From MAG-120531 sp002378585 (lineage in GTDB: Bacteria > Bacteroidota > Bacteroidia > Flavobacteriales > Flavobacteriaceae), in the NCBI GenBank assembly GCA_937890575.1, contig CALADZ010000074.1, positions 3,941 through 67,940 on the forward strand: a DNA stretch of 64,000 nucleotides, written 5' to 3'. A program made the translations under genes and the position numbers. Below, piece after piece: positions 33,586 through 43,967 of this stretch. Position 1 is the first letter of the stretch. Every line of letters begins with the position of its first letter. Under the pieces are notes generated by a model that had not been told where the DNA came from, made no database searches, and was given only the letters and a program-made list of their open reading frames with translations.

Positions 33586-33588
33586 CGG

Positions 33589-34593
33589 ATGAAGACCCTA
33601 CTCAACCAATTGACCCAACACCAGCAACTGACCAAAGAGTCAGCCAAGGAAGTATTGACCCAAATCGCTCACGGTCAGTACTCAGAATCTGAGATCGCAG
33701 CTTTCTTGACGGTATACATGATGCGCAGTATCAGTATTGAGGAATTAGCTGGATTTCGGGATGCACTGCTTGAGCTTTGTATCCCCATAGACTTATCTAC
33801 ATACACTCCAATTGACCTATGTGGCACTGGGGGTGACGGCAAAGACACTTTTAATATTTCAACTCTAGCCTCTTTTGTGACTGCTGGAGCAGGGATACAC
33901 GTAGCCAAACACGGTAATTACGGGGTTTCGTCGGCCTGTGGGTCAAGCAATGTACTCGAAGCGATGGGCATTAAATTTAGCGCTGATGAGGCGTTTTTGC
34001 GCAGTTGTATCGAAAAGGCAGGTATCTGTGTGCTGCACGCTCCTCTTTTTCACCCGGCCATGAAACAGGTGGCTCCTGTGCGCAGAAGTCTTGGCGTTAA
34101 AACTTTTTTCAATATGTTGGGGCCTATGGTGAACCCCTCAAGACCAACCTATCAGCTGGTGGGCGTTTTTCAACTAGAACTGGCCAGGATGTATCAATAC
34201 CTTTATCAAAAAGACCAAATCAAATACACCATTGTACATGCGCTGGATGGGTATGATGAAATCTCCTTGACCGGAAGTGCAAAAATCATCACACCCCAAG
34301 GTGAGTCTTTATTAAATCCTCAAGATTTTAAAGCCCATCTCTGGAAAATGGGCGATATTACTGGGGGGGATGGCGTGGAAGATGCCGCAAAAATTTTCCT
34401 AAAGGTACTCAAAGGCCAAGGCACCCAAGCGCAAAACGAGGTGGTTTGTGCCAATGCCTCATTGGCCATATCCACTGTCAAAGGATGCAGTTTAGCTCAT
34501 GCTGTCGATCTAGCAGTTGAAAGTCTAGAGTCTGGGCGTGCTCACCAATCATTTATTGAATTGCAAAATATCTCAAAGTCATGGATATCCTAA
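33589..34593 (+). CDS. trpD: Anthranilate phosphoribosyltransferase
   Basis: 334 residues. It joins anthranilate and PRPP. The phosphate-binding loops are intact: CGTGGDGKDTFNIST near residue 78, then KHGNYGVSSACGSSNVLEAM, and later HALDGYDEISLTG. The N-terminal helical domain (LLNQLTQHQQLTKESAKEVL) is typical. Separate from trpG here, not fused. Its end overlaps trpC by 13 bases. Confidence 0.97.
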   Translation: MKTLLNQLTQHQQLTKESAKEVLTQIAHGQYSESEIAAFLTVYMMRSISIEELAGFRDALLELCIPIDLSTYTPIDLCGTGGDGKDTFNISTLASFVTAGAGIHVAKHGNYGVSSACGSSNVLEAMGIKFSADEAFLRSCIEKAGICVLHAPLFHPAMKQVAPVRRSLGVKTFFNMLGPMVNPSRPTYQLVGVFQLELARMYQYLYQKDQIKYTIVHALDGYDEISLTGSAKIITPQGESLLNPQDFKAHLWKMGDITGGDGVEDAAKIFLKVLKGQGTQAQNEVVCANASLAISTVKGCSLAHAVDLAVESLESGRAHQSFIELQNISKSWIS

Positions 34594-35369
34594 CCCGCAT
34601 ATGCCGCAACAAACAAGTGCAGGTGGACCTGGTGAAAAATCAGGTGCCTCTATCTGTATTACAGTCCATGCCTTTATATGCCAGAAATGCCTATTCACTA
34701 AGGGAGGCATTATATCACAGTACCAGTGGATTGATCACAGAACACAAAAGAAGATCTCCCTCGAAAAATCACATAAGAACAGATCACCATATTCAAGAGG
34801 TGGCCCAAGGCTACCAATCAGGGGGTGCATGCGGTATGTCCGTATTGACCGAAGTAGGTTATTTTGGCGGAGCGCCAGAGGACTTGATTATTGCGCGTGC
34901 CAGTTGTACCTTACCCCTATTGCGCAAAGATTTTATGGTGGATCCCTATCAGGTCCACGAAGCTAAAGCGTGGGGTGCCGACGTGATCTTGTTAATCGCG
35001 GCCGCATTGGATTCCAAGTCGATTGATTTACTGAGCGGTTTAGCGCATGAGTTAGGCTTGGAAGTGCTTTTGGAAGTTCATGACTTGGCCGAACTCAATC
35101 GCTCACTGACACCTAACATTGATATGGTCGGAGTCAATAACCGAAATTTAAAGACCTTTGAGGTATCGACACAGGTAAGTATCGATCTTGCCCGGCACAT
35201 CCCGGATCACCTGGTTAAGATTTCAGAAAGTGGATTGACTGACGCACAAGAAATTAGGGCGTTACGATCCGTGGGATACCGTGGCTTTCTCGTTGGAGAA
35301 CATTTGATGAAGTCGGATAACCCCGGTGAGGCTACGCGATTAATGATTGAAGAAATTACCCGTATATGA
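34581..35369 (+). CDS. trpC: Indole-3-glycerol phosphate synthase
   Basis: 262 residues, a (beta/alpha)8 barrel. Catalytic residues are visible: E54 and K56 in ITEHKRRSPSK, then LLRKDFMVDPYQVHEA, VGVNNRNLKTFEV and KISESGL. It closes the indole ring of CdRP. The ATG lies inside the trpD end and the stop shares ATGA with trpF, so it is tightly coupled on both sides. Confidence 0.97.
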   Translation: MDILTRICRNKQVQVDLVKNQVPLSVLQSMPLYARNAYSLREALYHSTSGLITEHKRRSPSKNHIRTDHHIQEVAQGYQSGGACGMSVLTEVGYFGGAPEDLIIARASCTLPLLRKDFMVDPYQVHEAKAWGADVILLIAAALDSKSIDLLSGLAHELGLEVLLEVHDLAELNRSLTPNIDMVGVNNRNLKTFEVSTQVSIDLARHIPDHLVKISESGLTDAQEIRALRSVGYRGFLVGEHLMKSDNPGEATRLMIEEITRI

Positions 35370-36022
35370 GCCTAAATCATCTGGAACTAAAAGTTTGCGG
35401 CATGACCCAAAGGGAGAACATCCAAGCTGTGTTGGAGGTAAAACCTGATTGGATCGGGCTCATTTTCTGGCCTAAGTCAAAACGATATTGTTCCTTGGAC
35501 CCTGAGCAATGGCAAACTATTGATTTGAACCAAACAAAGTCAGTGGGCGTATTTGTCGATCAACCCATGGATGAAGTGACACAAATCGCACAGAACTATC
35601 ACCTCGACGGCCTTCAGCTGCATGGGAACGAATCAGCAGAGTACCTAAAAACACTTAAGACCAAACTGGCCGATGTAGCGATAATTAAAGCGTTTTCCAT
35701 AGATCACCTCTTTGATTGGAGCCTACTATTGCCTTATCACGAGCATAGTGACCTATTTTTATTCGATACTAAAGGACCGCTACCTGGCGGAAATGGAACA
35801 GCATTTGATTGGACCATTTTGACACAATACCCAGGATCAACTCCCTTTTTATTGAGTGGTGGAATACATCTAGGATTGACAAAAAATCTTTTGGAATGGA
35901 TCCATACTCCGGCTTCTAAGTGGTGTGTAGGGATCGATGTGAATTCTGGTTTTGAAGTCAGTCCAGGAATAAAGAATCCAGAACTAATTAAGGAATTGAG
36001 CCAACAGTGCAAACAACTATAA
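35366..36022 (+). CDS. trpF: Phosphoribosylanthranilate isomerase
   Basis: 218 residues, a (beta/alpha)8 barrel. The catalytic Cys is C11 in LKVCGMTQRENI and the catalytic Asp is in LFLFDTKGPLPGGNG; the phosphate-binding LLSGGIH and GIDVNSGFEVSPGIK motifs follow. It converts PRA to CdRP. It is a stand-alone enzyme, not fused to TrpC. Overlap with trpC is 4 bases, and trpB begins 10 bases downstream. Confidence 0.97.
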   Translation: MSLNHLELKVCGMTQRENIQAVLEVKPDWIGLIFWPKSKRYCSLDPEQWQTIDLNQTKSVGVFVDQPMDEVTQIAQNYHLDGLQLHGNESAEYLKTLKTKLADVAIIKAFSIDHLFDWSLLLPYHEHSDLFLFDTKGPLPGGNGTAFDWTILTQYPGSTPFLLSGGIHLGLTKNLLEWIHTPASKWCVGIDVNSGFEVSPGIKNPELIKELSQQCKQL

Positions 36023-36032
36023 ATCAGAGCAG

Positions 36033-37220
36033 ATGAAAAAAAGTTATCAAGTGGACGAGTGGGGTTATTACGGAACATTTGGTGGGGCATACATCCCTGA
36101 AATGCTCTACCCAAACACGGAAGAATTGCGCAGTCAATACCTGAAGATTATGGCCGAGCCAGAATTTCAAAAGGAATTTAACCAACTGCTAAAAGACTAT
36201 GTGGGCCGACCTACCCCTTTGTATTTGGCCCAGCGTTTATCCGCCCAAGTAGGCTGTAAAATCTATTTAAAACGGGAAGATTTATGTCATACCGGGGCAC
36301 ATAAAATCAATAATACCATCGGACAGATTCTCATGGCCAAGAAATTGGGCAAATCAAGAATTATTGCCGAAACAGGGGCTGGTCAGCACGGTGTGGCCAC
36401 CGCGACTGTATGTGCCTTAATGGGCATGGAGTGTATCGTCTACATGGGCGAGGTGGACATCAAACGTCAAGCACCTAACGTCGCGCGCATGAAAATGCTG
36501 GGGGCGCAAGTACGTCCAGCTACTTCAGGGTCTAAAACCCTAAAAGACGCTACTAACGAAGCGATTAGAGATTGGATCAATAATCCGGTGAATACCCATT
36601 ATATCATCGGATCCGTAGTTGGACCTCATCCCTATCCCGATATGGTAGCCAGGTTTCAGTCCGTAATCGCTCAAGAGACCATGGAGCAATTGTTGGAGGT
36701 AGAGGGCCGGGACTATCCAGATGCGGTTGTGGCTTGTGTGGGGGGAGGAAGCAACGCTGCTGGTGCTTACTATCATTACCTAGACCGCGAAGAAGTACGG
36801 ATAATCGCCGTGGAAGCTGCCGGTAAAGGAATTGACACCCATGAAAGTGCTGCCACCTCAGTCTTGGGAAGAGAGGGCATTATCCACGGTTCGAAAACCT
36901 TATTAATGCAATCTCCAGATGGACAAATCACAGAACCCTACTCTATTTCAGCAGGACTTGATTATCCGGGTATTGGACCGATGCACGCCCATCTATTCCG
37001 TTCTAAAAGAGGAGAGTTTATTTCCGCTACAGACCAGCAAGCTATGGAGGCTGGATTGATGTTGAGTCAATTAGAAGGAATTATCCCCGCTATTGAAACA
37101 TCGCATGCCTTGGCGGTACTGGATCAATTAAACTTTAAATCCACGGATGTAGTTGTGGTTAACCTCTCAGGAAGAGGAGATAAAGACCTGAATACCTACA
37201 TCGATTACTTTAAATTATAG
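36033..37220 (+). CDS. trpB: Tryptophan synthase beta chain
   Basis: 395 residues, the TrpB1 type found with TrpA. The PLP lysine is K91 in REDLCHTGAHKINNTIGQ; the phosphate-binding glycine-rich loop is ACVGGGSNAAGAYY, and AETGAGQHGVATATVCALMG is present. It condenses indole, channelled from TrpA, with serine. It is 3 bases upstream of trpA. Confidence 0.98.
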   Translation: MKKSYQVDEWGYYGTFGGAYIPEMLYPNTEELRSQYLKIMAEPEFQKEFNQLLKDYVGRPTPLYLAQRLSAQVGCKIYLKREDLCHTGAHKINNTIGQILMAKKLGKSRIIAETGAGQHGVATATVCALMGMECIVYMGEVDIKRQAPNVARMKMLGAQVRPATSGSKTLKDATNEAIRDWINNPVNTHYIIGSVVGPHPYPDMVARFQSVIAQETMEQLLEVEGRDYPDAVVACVGGGSNAAGAYYHYLDREEVRIIAVEAAGKGIDTHESAATSVLGREGIIHGSKTLLMQSPDGQITEPYSISAGLDYPGIGPMHAHLFRSKRGEFISATDQQAMEAGLMLSQLEGIIPAIETSHALAVLDQLNFKSTDVVVVNLSGRGDKDLNTYIDYFKL

Positions 37221-37223
37221 GAC

Positions 37224-37991
37224 ATGAGTACACGAATTGAACAGCTGTTTCAAAAAAAGAAAAAAGTACTTTCCATATACTTCACCGCAGGTTATCCAAA
37301 GCATTCAGATACCCTTCCTATTTTGGAGTCGTTACAAGAAAATGGCGTGGATATGGTGGAGATCGGTTTGCCATTCTCAGATCCATTAGCTGACGGTCCA
37401 GTCATCCAACAAAGTTCAACTCAGGCTTTGGCCATGGGCATGACCACTGAAGTACTCTTCGATCAATTAAAGGATGTCCGGTCGAAAATTGAAATACCCC
37501 TAGTCATCATGGGGTATTTCAATCCAGTTTTACAATTTGGGGTAGATGCATTCTGTCGCAAATGCGCAGAAATAGGAATTGATGCCGTAATCCTACCTGA
37601 CCTGCCCTTAACGGTATACGAACGAGAATTTCAAGAGACTTTTGAACGCCATGGTATTCAATTAATCTTTTTGATCACCCCACAAACCTCAGATGAACGA
37701 ATTCGTGCTTTGGACCAGGCCAGTAAAGGATTTATCTATTTAGTCAGCACGGCCAGCGTAACTGGAAGTGGATCAGGTTTTGGTCAAGCTCAAGTTGACT
37801 ATTTCAAACGCATTTCAGACATGAAGCTTAAAAACCCCATCGTGGTTGGTTTTGGTATTAAAGACCGGGAGACCTTCAATCAAGCCACTGCACACACCGA
37901 TGGTGCGATCATTGGTTCAGCGTTTATCAATGCCTTGACTGAAAAAGGAACAGCCGTCATTCCCGGATTCATCAAAGGGATCCGCGGTTAA
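37224..37991 (+). CDS. trpA: Tryptophan synthase alpha chain
   Basis: 255 residues. The catalytic residues E46 (VEIGLPFSDP) and D57 (LADGP) are in place; the phosphate-binding part VVGFGIKDRETF and STASVTGSG are conserved. It splits indole-3-glycerol phosphate to indole. It is the last gene of the operon. Its TAA interlocks with the stop codon of the M20 gene on the other strand (TTAA), and no terminator is seen. Confidence 0.98.
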   Translation: MSTRIEQLFQKKKKVLSIYFTAGYPKHSDTLPILESLQENGVDMVEIGLPFSDPLADGPVIQQSSTQALAMGMTTEVLFDQLKDVRSKIEIPLVIMGYFNPVLQFGVDAFCRKCAEIGIDAVILPDLPLTVYEREFQETFERHGIQLIFLITPQTSDERIRALDQASKGFIYLVSTASVTGSGSGFGQAQVDYFKRISDMKLKNPIVVGFGIKDRETFNQATAHTDGAIIGSAFINALTEKGTAVIPGFIKGIRG

Positions 37992-39490
37992 GGGACCAGA
38001 TTAGGCGTAGTTAGTAGGCGTTCAAAAAACTTAATCCCGTAAGCTACCTGACCTAAGGTGATATTTTCATTAGGGCTGTGTTGGTTGTTGTCCGCATTGA
38101 CTAAGGGTACTATATACGCGGGAATTTTAAGCGCATTCACAAAAGGGGCGATAGGGACAGTACCTCCCATAGTCCTGATTTGAACGACTGGCTCACCATA
38201 CCAAGATTCCATCTGCGCTTTAAGTGTTTGACCAAATGGCAAGCTCAAATCGGTGCGGAATGCATCGGTGACACCCCCTTCAGTAATGGAGACAATTTTG
38301 GCAAATCGCTCGCGTTCTTGCGCGCTGGGGACGTGATCTAGCAAGGTGTATCCCTGTTTTTTGATGTGCTCCTTAACCAACTGCTTTAGCCGATTACCAT
38401 CGCTTTCAACCACGAGTCTTAGATCTAATGCAGCAGTAGCTGTTGCAGGAACCACTGTGCGGGCCTGATCACCCACCCAAGCAGAGGACATACCGCGGAT
38501 ATTTAGTGAGGGGTATTGGAGGGATTGCTGATAAAAAGCACCCACGGCATCTGGCTGGGCAAATCCCAAGCTCTGGGCTATCGCCTCCGTACGGTCAGGT
38601 ACGGCAGACAACACTTGATTTACCTGATCACTGATCTCGATTCCTTGGTAATAACCCGGTATCAATACCCTACCCTGTTGGTCCTTCATAGAAGCCAAAA
38701 GCTGTGCCAGGGAAAGTGCTGGATTTGGTGCAAAATTTCCGTAATGCCCGGAATGTTGTGGCACTAATGGACCGTAAGTGGTCAACTCCATAGTAGTGAT
38801 ACCCCGACAACCATAAATCAAGGTGGGTGCCCCAGAGGGATGTAATGGACCGTCGTTGATCACCAAAATATCAGCAGCAAGTAATTCTTTGTAATTGACT
38901 ACGGCCTGTGCTAAAGGTGCTGAACTTTTTTCTTCCTCAGAGTCCAGAATAACCTTGATGTTATAGGCCAGCGGAACTCCTCGTTTCATGGTCAAATCAA
39001 TCGCATTTAAGAGCGCTACTATAGGGCCTTTATCATCCGAGGTCGAACGACCAAACAAACGCCAATTTTCTGGAATACTGTCATTTAAATCAGAAAAAGG
39101 CCGTTCTTTCCACCCTGTTTGGTCGGGTGACTTCAAGACAACTTGGTACGGATCTGCCTGACTCCATTTAGCTGGATCTACTGCTTGACCGTCAAAATGC
39201 ATGTAGATCAAAAACGTTTTTAATCCTGGTTTTTGAGGAAGTGCCGCAAAAAACAACGGCGCCCCTGAGGTAGGTAATACAGAAGTATTAAAACCACGTT
39301 CGGAAAATTCTTTCTCCAACCAAAACAGGTTGCGATTGATATCGGCTAAGTCATTGGCGTCATTGGGTAGGGCGACAAAATCGACTATTTGATCAATGGT
39401 GTGCCTCCACTGTGTTTGGAAGAGTGCATCGTTTTGGCTGTAGCCAATGGTAGAAAGGAGTAGGAGCCCCAAAAAAAAGCCTTTTTTCAT
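37988..39490 (-). CDS. M20 family metallopeptidase (dipeptidase), secreted
   Basis: 500 residues from the ATG at 39490. The signal peptide (MKKGFFLGLLLLSTIGYSQ) directs export. The di-zinc fold is visible: YMHFDGQAVDP near residue 108, GRSTSDDKGPIVALLNAID and the catalytic Glu pair in ILDSEEEKSS, then IYGCRGITTMELT and later RTMGGTVPIAPFVN. Members cleave dipeptides or related amide bonds. The exact substrate is unknown. It converges with trpA with overlapping stop codons and is 39 bases downstream of pyc. Confidence 0.9.
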   Translation of the reverse strand: MKKGFFLGLLLLSTIGYSQNDALFQTQWRHTIDQIVDFVALPNDANDLADINRNLFWLEKEFSERGFNTSVLPTSGAPLFFAALPQKPGLKTFLIYMHFDGQAVDPAKWSQADPYQVVLKSPDQTGWKERPFSDLNDSIPENWRLFGRSTSDDKGPIVALLNAIDLTMKRGVPLAYNIKVILDSEEEKSSAPLAQAVVNYKELLAADILVINDGPLHPSGAPTLIYGCRGITTMELTTYGPLVPQHSGHYGNFAPNPALSLAQLLASMKDQQGRVLIPGYYQGIEISDQVNQVLSAVPDRTEAIAQSLGFAQPDAVGAFYQQSLQYPSLNIRGMSSAWVGDQARTVVPATATAALDLRLVVESDGNRLKQLVKEHIKKQGYTLLDHVPSAQERERFAKIVSITEGGVTDAFRTDLSLPFGQTLKAQMESWYGEPVVQIRTMGGTVPIAPFVNALKIPAYIVPLVNADNNQHSPNENITLGQVAYGIKFFERLLTTPNLVP

Positions 39491-39529
39491 CGAATGGAAT
39501 TTACTCACCAAATTAGGCAATAGCAACGG

Positions 39530-42500
39530 CTATTCCAAACGCAAAACCAAGTCGTCTGTCTGAACTAATTCTCCTGCGGAAAGTACTACCTCAGCCACAG
39601 ATCCAGCCTCTTGAGCGGTTACGGTAGTTTCCATTTTCATCGCCTCGATTACAAAAAGAGGTTGATTGCGTTTGACGTTTTCTCCCTGCTTCACGAGCAC
39701 TTGAGATAGCAAACCTTGTAGTGGAGCACCAACTTCTAAAGGTTGATCGGTCTGAGCCTTTCTGTTTTCTTTTTTCTCTACTTTGACTCTTTTGTCCTTG
39801 ACGATTAGGGTGCGCAATTGTCCGTTTACTTTGAAGTATACAGGTACATTTCCATTGGCATCTGCCACACCTTTAAGCATCAATGAAACCAAAATGTTTT
39901 TTCCTCGATCTAAAGGAATCATGATTTCCTCACCTGGTTCCATCCCAAAAAAGAAGTTTTTGGTGGGTAGGTTCATCACTTTGCCAAATCGAACATAATT
40001 GGCTAGTGCATCCTCAAAAACCTTGGGATATAAGCTGTACGACAAGAAATCAGTGAACTGAAGATCTCGATCTAAACCAGGCTGAAATTTATCGAGAAAC
40101 TCCGCGTAAGCTTTATCAAAATCAATGGGTTCCATGTGCGCATTGGGCCGCTCTGTATAGGGCACTTTATCTTTCAAGATGATTTTTTGTAAATCCTTGG
40201 GGAAGCCTCCAACAGGTTGACCCAAATCTCCTTGGAATAGGGAAATCACGGAATCGGGGAAATTCATGGTATGTCCTTTTTCCCAGACATCTTGAATGCT
40301 GTACTTGTTGCTGATCAAATATTGAGCCATATCGCCCACTACCTTGGAGCTTGGGGTTACTTTGATGATATCGCCAAACAATTGGTTCACATCGCCATAC
40401 ATCTGAGTGACCTCAGCAAATTTATCTTCCAGACCCAAAGCGATGGCCTGGCCTTTCAAGTTAGAATATTGGCCGCCGGGAATTTCATGGGTATACACGG
40501 CCCCAGTTCCCGCTTTCAATCCTGACTCAAAAGGGTAATAATACTGTCTGACCGTTTCCCAATAATCGGAGTGGGCAGCCAAACTAGCTCGATTCATTTC
40601 ACGCTCTCTGGGATGGAAGCGCATCAGTTCAACCATCGAATTAAAATTCGGTTGAGAAGTTAATCCAGAGAGTCCTCCCAAGGCGACATCGATCACATCT
40701 ACACCCGCTTCTATCGCCTTGAGGTACATGGCCGCTTGGGTAGATGAAGTATCGTGGGTATGCAGGTGAATCGGAATCTTGATGGTGGACTTTAACGCGC
40801 TGATCAACTCATAAGCAGCGTACGGTTTAAGCAACCCTGCCATGTCTTTTACCCCCAATATGTGGGCCCCTGCATTTTCTATATCCTTGGCGAGTTGTAC
40901 GTAATAGTTCAGGTCATACTTGGTTTTTGTCGGGTCCAGAATGTCTCCTGTGTAACACAGAGAGCCTTCAGCCAAACCTCCGGTGTGTTTGCGCACATAG
41001 GTTATGGCAGGAGCTATGGACTCCATCCAGTTTAGCGAATCGAAAATTCGATACACATCCATACCTGTCTCCCACGACTGTGCGACAAATTTTTCGATCA
41101 GGTTGTCTGGATAGGCCTTGTAGCCTACCCCATTGGAACCGCGAAGCAACATTTGGGTTAATGTATGGGGCATAGCTTTGCGCAACAAGGCCAATCGCTC
41201 CCAGGGATCTTCCTGTAAAAATCTCATGCACACATCAAATGTTGCTCCACCCCACACTTCCATGGAGAATATTTCTGGATTGTCCAATGCATAGCGCTCG
41301 GCTACTTGGAGCATATCGACCGTACGCATACGCGTGGCCAACAAACTTTGGTGCGCATCGCGCATAGTGGTATCGGTGTAATGGACTTTAGGATCGTTGA
41401 GCAACCACTGCGCAAATCCGTCTGGCCCCAACTCAGTGAGCTTATCTTTGGTGCCGAAAACATTTTTATGAGCCGGCATTGAGGGAATAGGCGGTTTGGA
41501 AAACACCTTGCCTACTTCCACTTTTTTCACATCGGGATGACCATTGACAATGACCTCACCCAGGTAAGCGATTAATTTATTAGCTCGATTTTTTGGGGGT
41601 TTAATGTCAAATAAAGAAGGGGTATCCTTGATGAAATTAACCGTGACTTTTCCCTGTCTAAAGGTATCGTGACTTAAAATATTGTCCAAAAAAGCCATGT
41701 TGGTCTCCACACCGCGAATGCGGAACTCGGAAAGCGCCCGGCGCATTTTTCTACAAGATCCATCTAAAGTTCTACTGATCGCTGAAACCTTGACCAACAT
41801 GGAATCAAAAAAGGGAGAAATCTTAACCCCTTGATAGATACTTCCCGCATCTAATCTAATTCCCAATCCAGAGGCTGATCGATACGTAGTCACTACACCG
41901 TAGTCAGGCTTGAAGTCGTTGAGCGGGTTTTCGGTAGTAATGCGGCATTGCAACGCATAACCTGTGATGACTACAGACTCTTGGCTGGGAATTTTAATCT
42001 GTTGATCGCTGAGGCGATAACCACCTGCGATAAAGAGTTGGGCTTTGACCAAATCTATGTTGGTGATCATTTCTGTAACCGTATGCTCGACTTGAATCCT
42101 TGGGTTAACCTCGATAAAATAGATGCTGCCGTCGTCATCCACCAAGAATTCAACCGTACCTATATTGTTGTAATCAACTGCTTTACAAATGGTTAACGCG
42201 TAGTGATACAGCGCATCTTTGGTTTCTTGATCCAACCCTAACGAAGGGGCAAACTCAATCACTTTCTGGTATCGCCGCTGTACGGAACAATCGCGTTCGT
42301 AGAGGTGAACCATATTGCCGTGGTGGTCAGCGACAATTTGAATTTCAATGTGTTTGGGGTTTTCCACAAACTTCTCCAAGAATACTGTGTCATCGCCAAA
42401 AGCATTGGCTGATTCCCTTCTCGCTTCTGGAAATCCTTTGATCAACTCTTCTTCTGTGCGGATCACACGCATACCTCTTCCTCCTCCACCTGAGGCGGCT

Positions 42501-42979
42501 TTTAGCATTAATGGATAGCCTATCTTTTGGGCTTCATCAAGCGCAATTTCGATGGTATCTAGGGCAGCCTCACTACTGCGTATGATGGGAATGTTGTTTT
42601 GAACAGCAACTGTTTTGGCTGTTATTTTATCTCCTAAAGCCTTGAGTACAGACACCTTGGGTCCGACAAAAATCAATCCATTATCCGCACACTTTTGAGC
42701 AAAAGTGGCGTTTTCAGACAAAAATCCATACCCTGGGTGTATCGCATCAACACCGTTGTCTAAAGCCACTTGAATGATTAGGTCAATATCCAAATAGGGC
42801 TTTAACGGTTCGTTGTTTTCGCCGATTTGATAGCTTTCATCCGCCTTATACCTGTGTAGAGAATACCTGTCCTCGTAGGTATAGATACCGACAGTTTTTA
42901 TTCCGATTTCGACACATGCACGAAAAATTCTGATGGCGATTTCACCTCTATTGGCGATGAGTACTTTCTTGATTTCCAC
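39530..42979 (-). CDS. pyc: Pyruvate carboxylase
   Basis: 1149 residues, a full-length single-chain enzyme. Order: biotin carboxylase with ATP-grasp (KVLIANRGEIAIRIFRAC, AASGGGGRGMRVI, IEVNPRIQVEHTVTE), carboxyltransferase (TDTTMRDAHQSLLATRMRT, HLHTHDTSSTQAAMYLKA), then the biotin carrier domain with the biotinylated K1115 in EAMKMETTV. It makes oxaloacetate from pyruvate to refill the TCA cycle. Biotin would be attached by the BirA-type ligase encoded at 48.7-49.5 kb. It has a clear promoter upstream. Confidence 0.97.
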   Translation of the reverse strand: MEIKKVLIANRGEIAIRIFRACVEIGIKTVGIYTYEDRYSLHRYKADESYQIGENNEPLKPYLDIDLIIQVALDNGVDAIHPGYGFLSENATFAQKCADNGLIFVGPKVSVLKALGDKITAKTVAVQNNIPIIRSSEAALDTIEIALDEAQKIGYPLMLKAASGGGGRGMRVIRTEEELIKGFPEARRESANAFGDDTVFLEKFVENPKHIEIQIVADHHGNMVHLYERDCSVQRRYQKVIEFAPSLGLDQETKDALYHYALTICKAVDYNNIGTVEFLVDDDGSIYFIEVNPRIQVEHTVTEMITNIDLVKAQLFIAGGYRLSDQQIKIPSQESVVITGYALQCRITTENPLNDFKPDYGVVTTYRSASGLGIRLDAGSIYQGVKISPFFDSMLVKVSAISRTLDGSCRKMRRALSEFRIRGVETNMAFLDNILSHDTFRQGKVTVNFIKDTPSLFDIKPPKNRANKLIAYLGEVIVNGHPDVKKVEVGKVFSKPPIPSMPAHKNVFGTKDKLTELGPDGFAQWLLNDPKVHYTDTTMRDAHQSLLATRMRTVDMLQVAERYALDNPEIFSMEVWGGATFDVCMRFLQEDPWERLALLRKAMPHTLTQMLLRGSNGVGYKAYPDNLIEKFVAQSWETGMDVYRIFDSLNWMESIAPAITYVRKHTGGLAEGSLCYTGDILDPTKTKYDLNYYVQLAKDIENAGAHILGVKDMAGLLKPYAAYELISALKSTIKIPIHLHTHDTSSTQAAMYLKAIEAGVDVIDVALGGLSGLTSQPNFNSMVELMRFHPREREMNRASLAAHSDYWETVRQYYYPFESGLKAGTGAVYTHEIPGGQYSNLKGQAIALGLEDKFAEVTQMYGDVNQLFGDIIKVTPSSKVVGDMAQYLISNKYSIQDVWEKGHTMNFPDSVISLFQGDLGQPVGGFPKDLQKIILKDKVPYTERPNAHMEPIDFDKAYAEFLDKFQPGLDRDLQFTDFLSYSLYPKVFEDALANYVRFGKVMNLPTKNFFFGMEPGEEIMIPLDRGKNILVSLMLKGVADANGNVPVYFKVNGQLRTLIVKDKRVKVEKKENRKAQTDQPLEVGAPLQGLLSQVLVKQGENVKRNQPLFVIEAMKMETTVTAQEAGSVAEVVLSAGELVQTDDLVLRLE

Positions 42980-43024
42980 AGACAGGGGATTTTACAGGGT
43001 GTTTTATCAGCAAAACCCCCTGGG

Positions 43025-43055
43025 CAAAAATAAAGGACAATGTAACCTTGACCAA
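43025..43055 (-). promoter_or_regulatory. Promoter of pyc
   Basis: Minus strand: TTG (43055-43053), a 20-base spacer, TATTTTTG (43032-43025), about 45 bases before the pyc ATG. The rest of the 187-base gap up to yaaA holds only A/T-rich sequence and a weak AACACA/TGTGTT hairpin after the yaaA stop. Confidence 0.65.
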
Positions 43056-43166
43056 ATAAGATCCTTTAAAAAACAAAGGGATTTCTCGTGAATTTGTGAT
43101 AAATCAAAAGTGTTATCTCCAGAAAACACAAAAAGCAATTAATTGTGTTGCAGAAATATCAATGAC

Positions 43167-43928
43167 TCAACGTACAAATACTGGATGCATTGGATCCTGG
43201 GACATCGACTCACTCCATCGATAACCCTCGGACTGAAAACCACAGACATCGGTCAAACTTTGGGCATTTGACTCTACTAAATACCGAACCATTAATCCCC
43301 GTGCTTTTTTAGCAAAAAAAGAAATCACCTTCAGCTGCCCTTTGCTGTCATCAAGAAAAACAGGGTGAACCACAGGTCCAGTAAACACAGAGAAGTCAAC
43401 AGCAGCGCTGTATTCTTGGCTAGCTAAATTGACCAACAACTCGTCGGCCTTGACTTGTGTGTGCAGAAAATCAGTGACTGGTTTTTTCCAGTACTGCACC
43501 ATGTTGGCTTTAGTGCCTACAGGTAATTTAGTACCCATCTCCAAACGATATGGTTGAATGCCATCAAACGGTTTCAAAACACCATACAATCCCGAAAGGA
43601 TAAACCCTTGATCGTTTAGATCACTCAAAAGGCTTTCTGAAAGCGTACCCGCATCTAGCCCTTGGTATACATCGCCCGTAAAAGCCAAAACTGCAGGACG
43701 AAGCATTTCTGGATCGGGATCAGCACAAAAAGTTTGATTTCTTTGGTAATTGAGGTTGGATAGCGATGTAGATATCCCCATCAACGCACCCAAATCCGCA
43801 GGTTTCTTTTTCTTTAAAACCGACATAACCCGTACTGCCTTATCTGAAAAAACAGGGGTGCTTAGGGGAATATTTGGGTGGTTAGTTGTAAAATCCAACG
43901 ACTTGGCAGGAGAGATCAAAAACTTCAT
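43167..43928 (-). CDS. yaaA: YaaA family protein (peroxide stress, DUF328)
   Basis: 253 residues, the usual length. Family landmarks: MKFLISPAKSLDF at the start, AVLAFTGDVYQGLDA in the middle, FILSGLYGVLKPFDGIQPYR, and FFAKKARGLMVRYLVE near the end. In E. coli YaaA lowers free iron and damage under peroxide stress, and the fold binds DNA; this is known of the family, not shown here. It lies 39 bases downstream of rluD. Confidence 0.94.
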   Translation of the reverse strand: MKFLISPAKSLDFTTNHPNIPLSTPVFSDKAVRVMSVLKKKKPADLGALMGISTSLSNLNYQRNQTFCADPDPEMLRPAVLAFTGDVYQGLDAGTLSESLLSDLNDQGFILSGLYGVLKPFDGIQPYRLEMGTKLPVGTKANMVQYWKKPVTDFLHTQVKADELLVNLASQEYSAAVDFSVFTGPVVHPVFLDDSKGQLKVISFFAKKARGLMVRYLVESNAQSLTDVCGFQSEGYRWSESMSQDPMHPVFVR

Positions 43929-43967
43929 GGCGTATGGTTTTACGCAAAATTAAGTGATTTTATCGAC

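Noticed and set aside
42980..43166. The 187-base gap between pyc and yaaA as a riboswitch or small RNA gene
   Set aside because: Apart from the pyc promoter and a weak A/T hairpin I see no conserved aptamer motif or strong fold.
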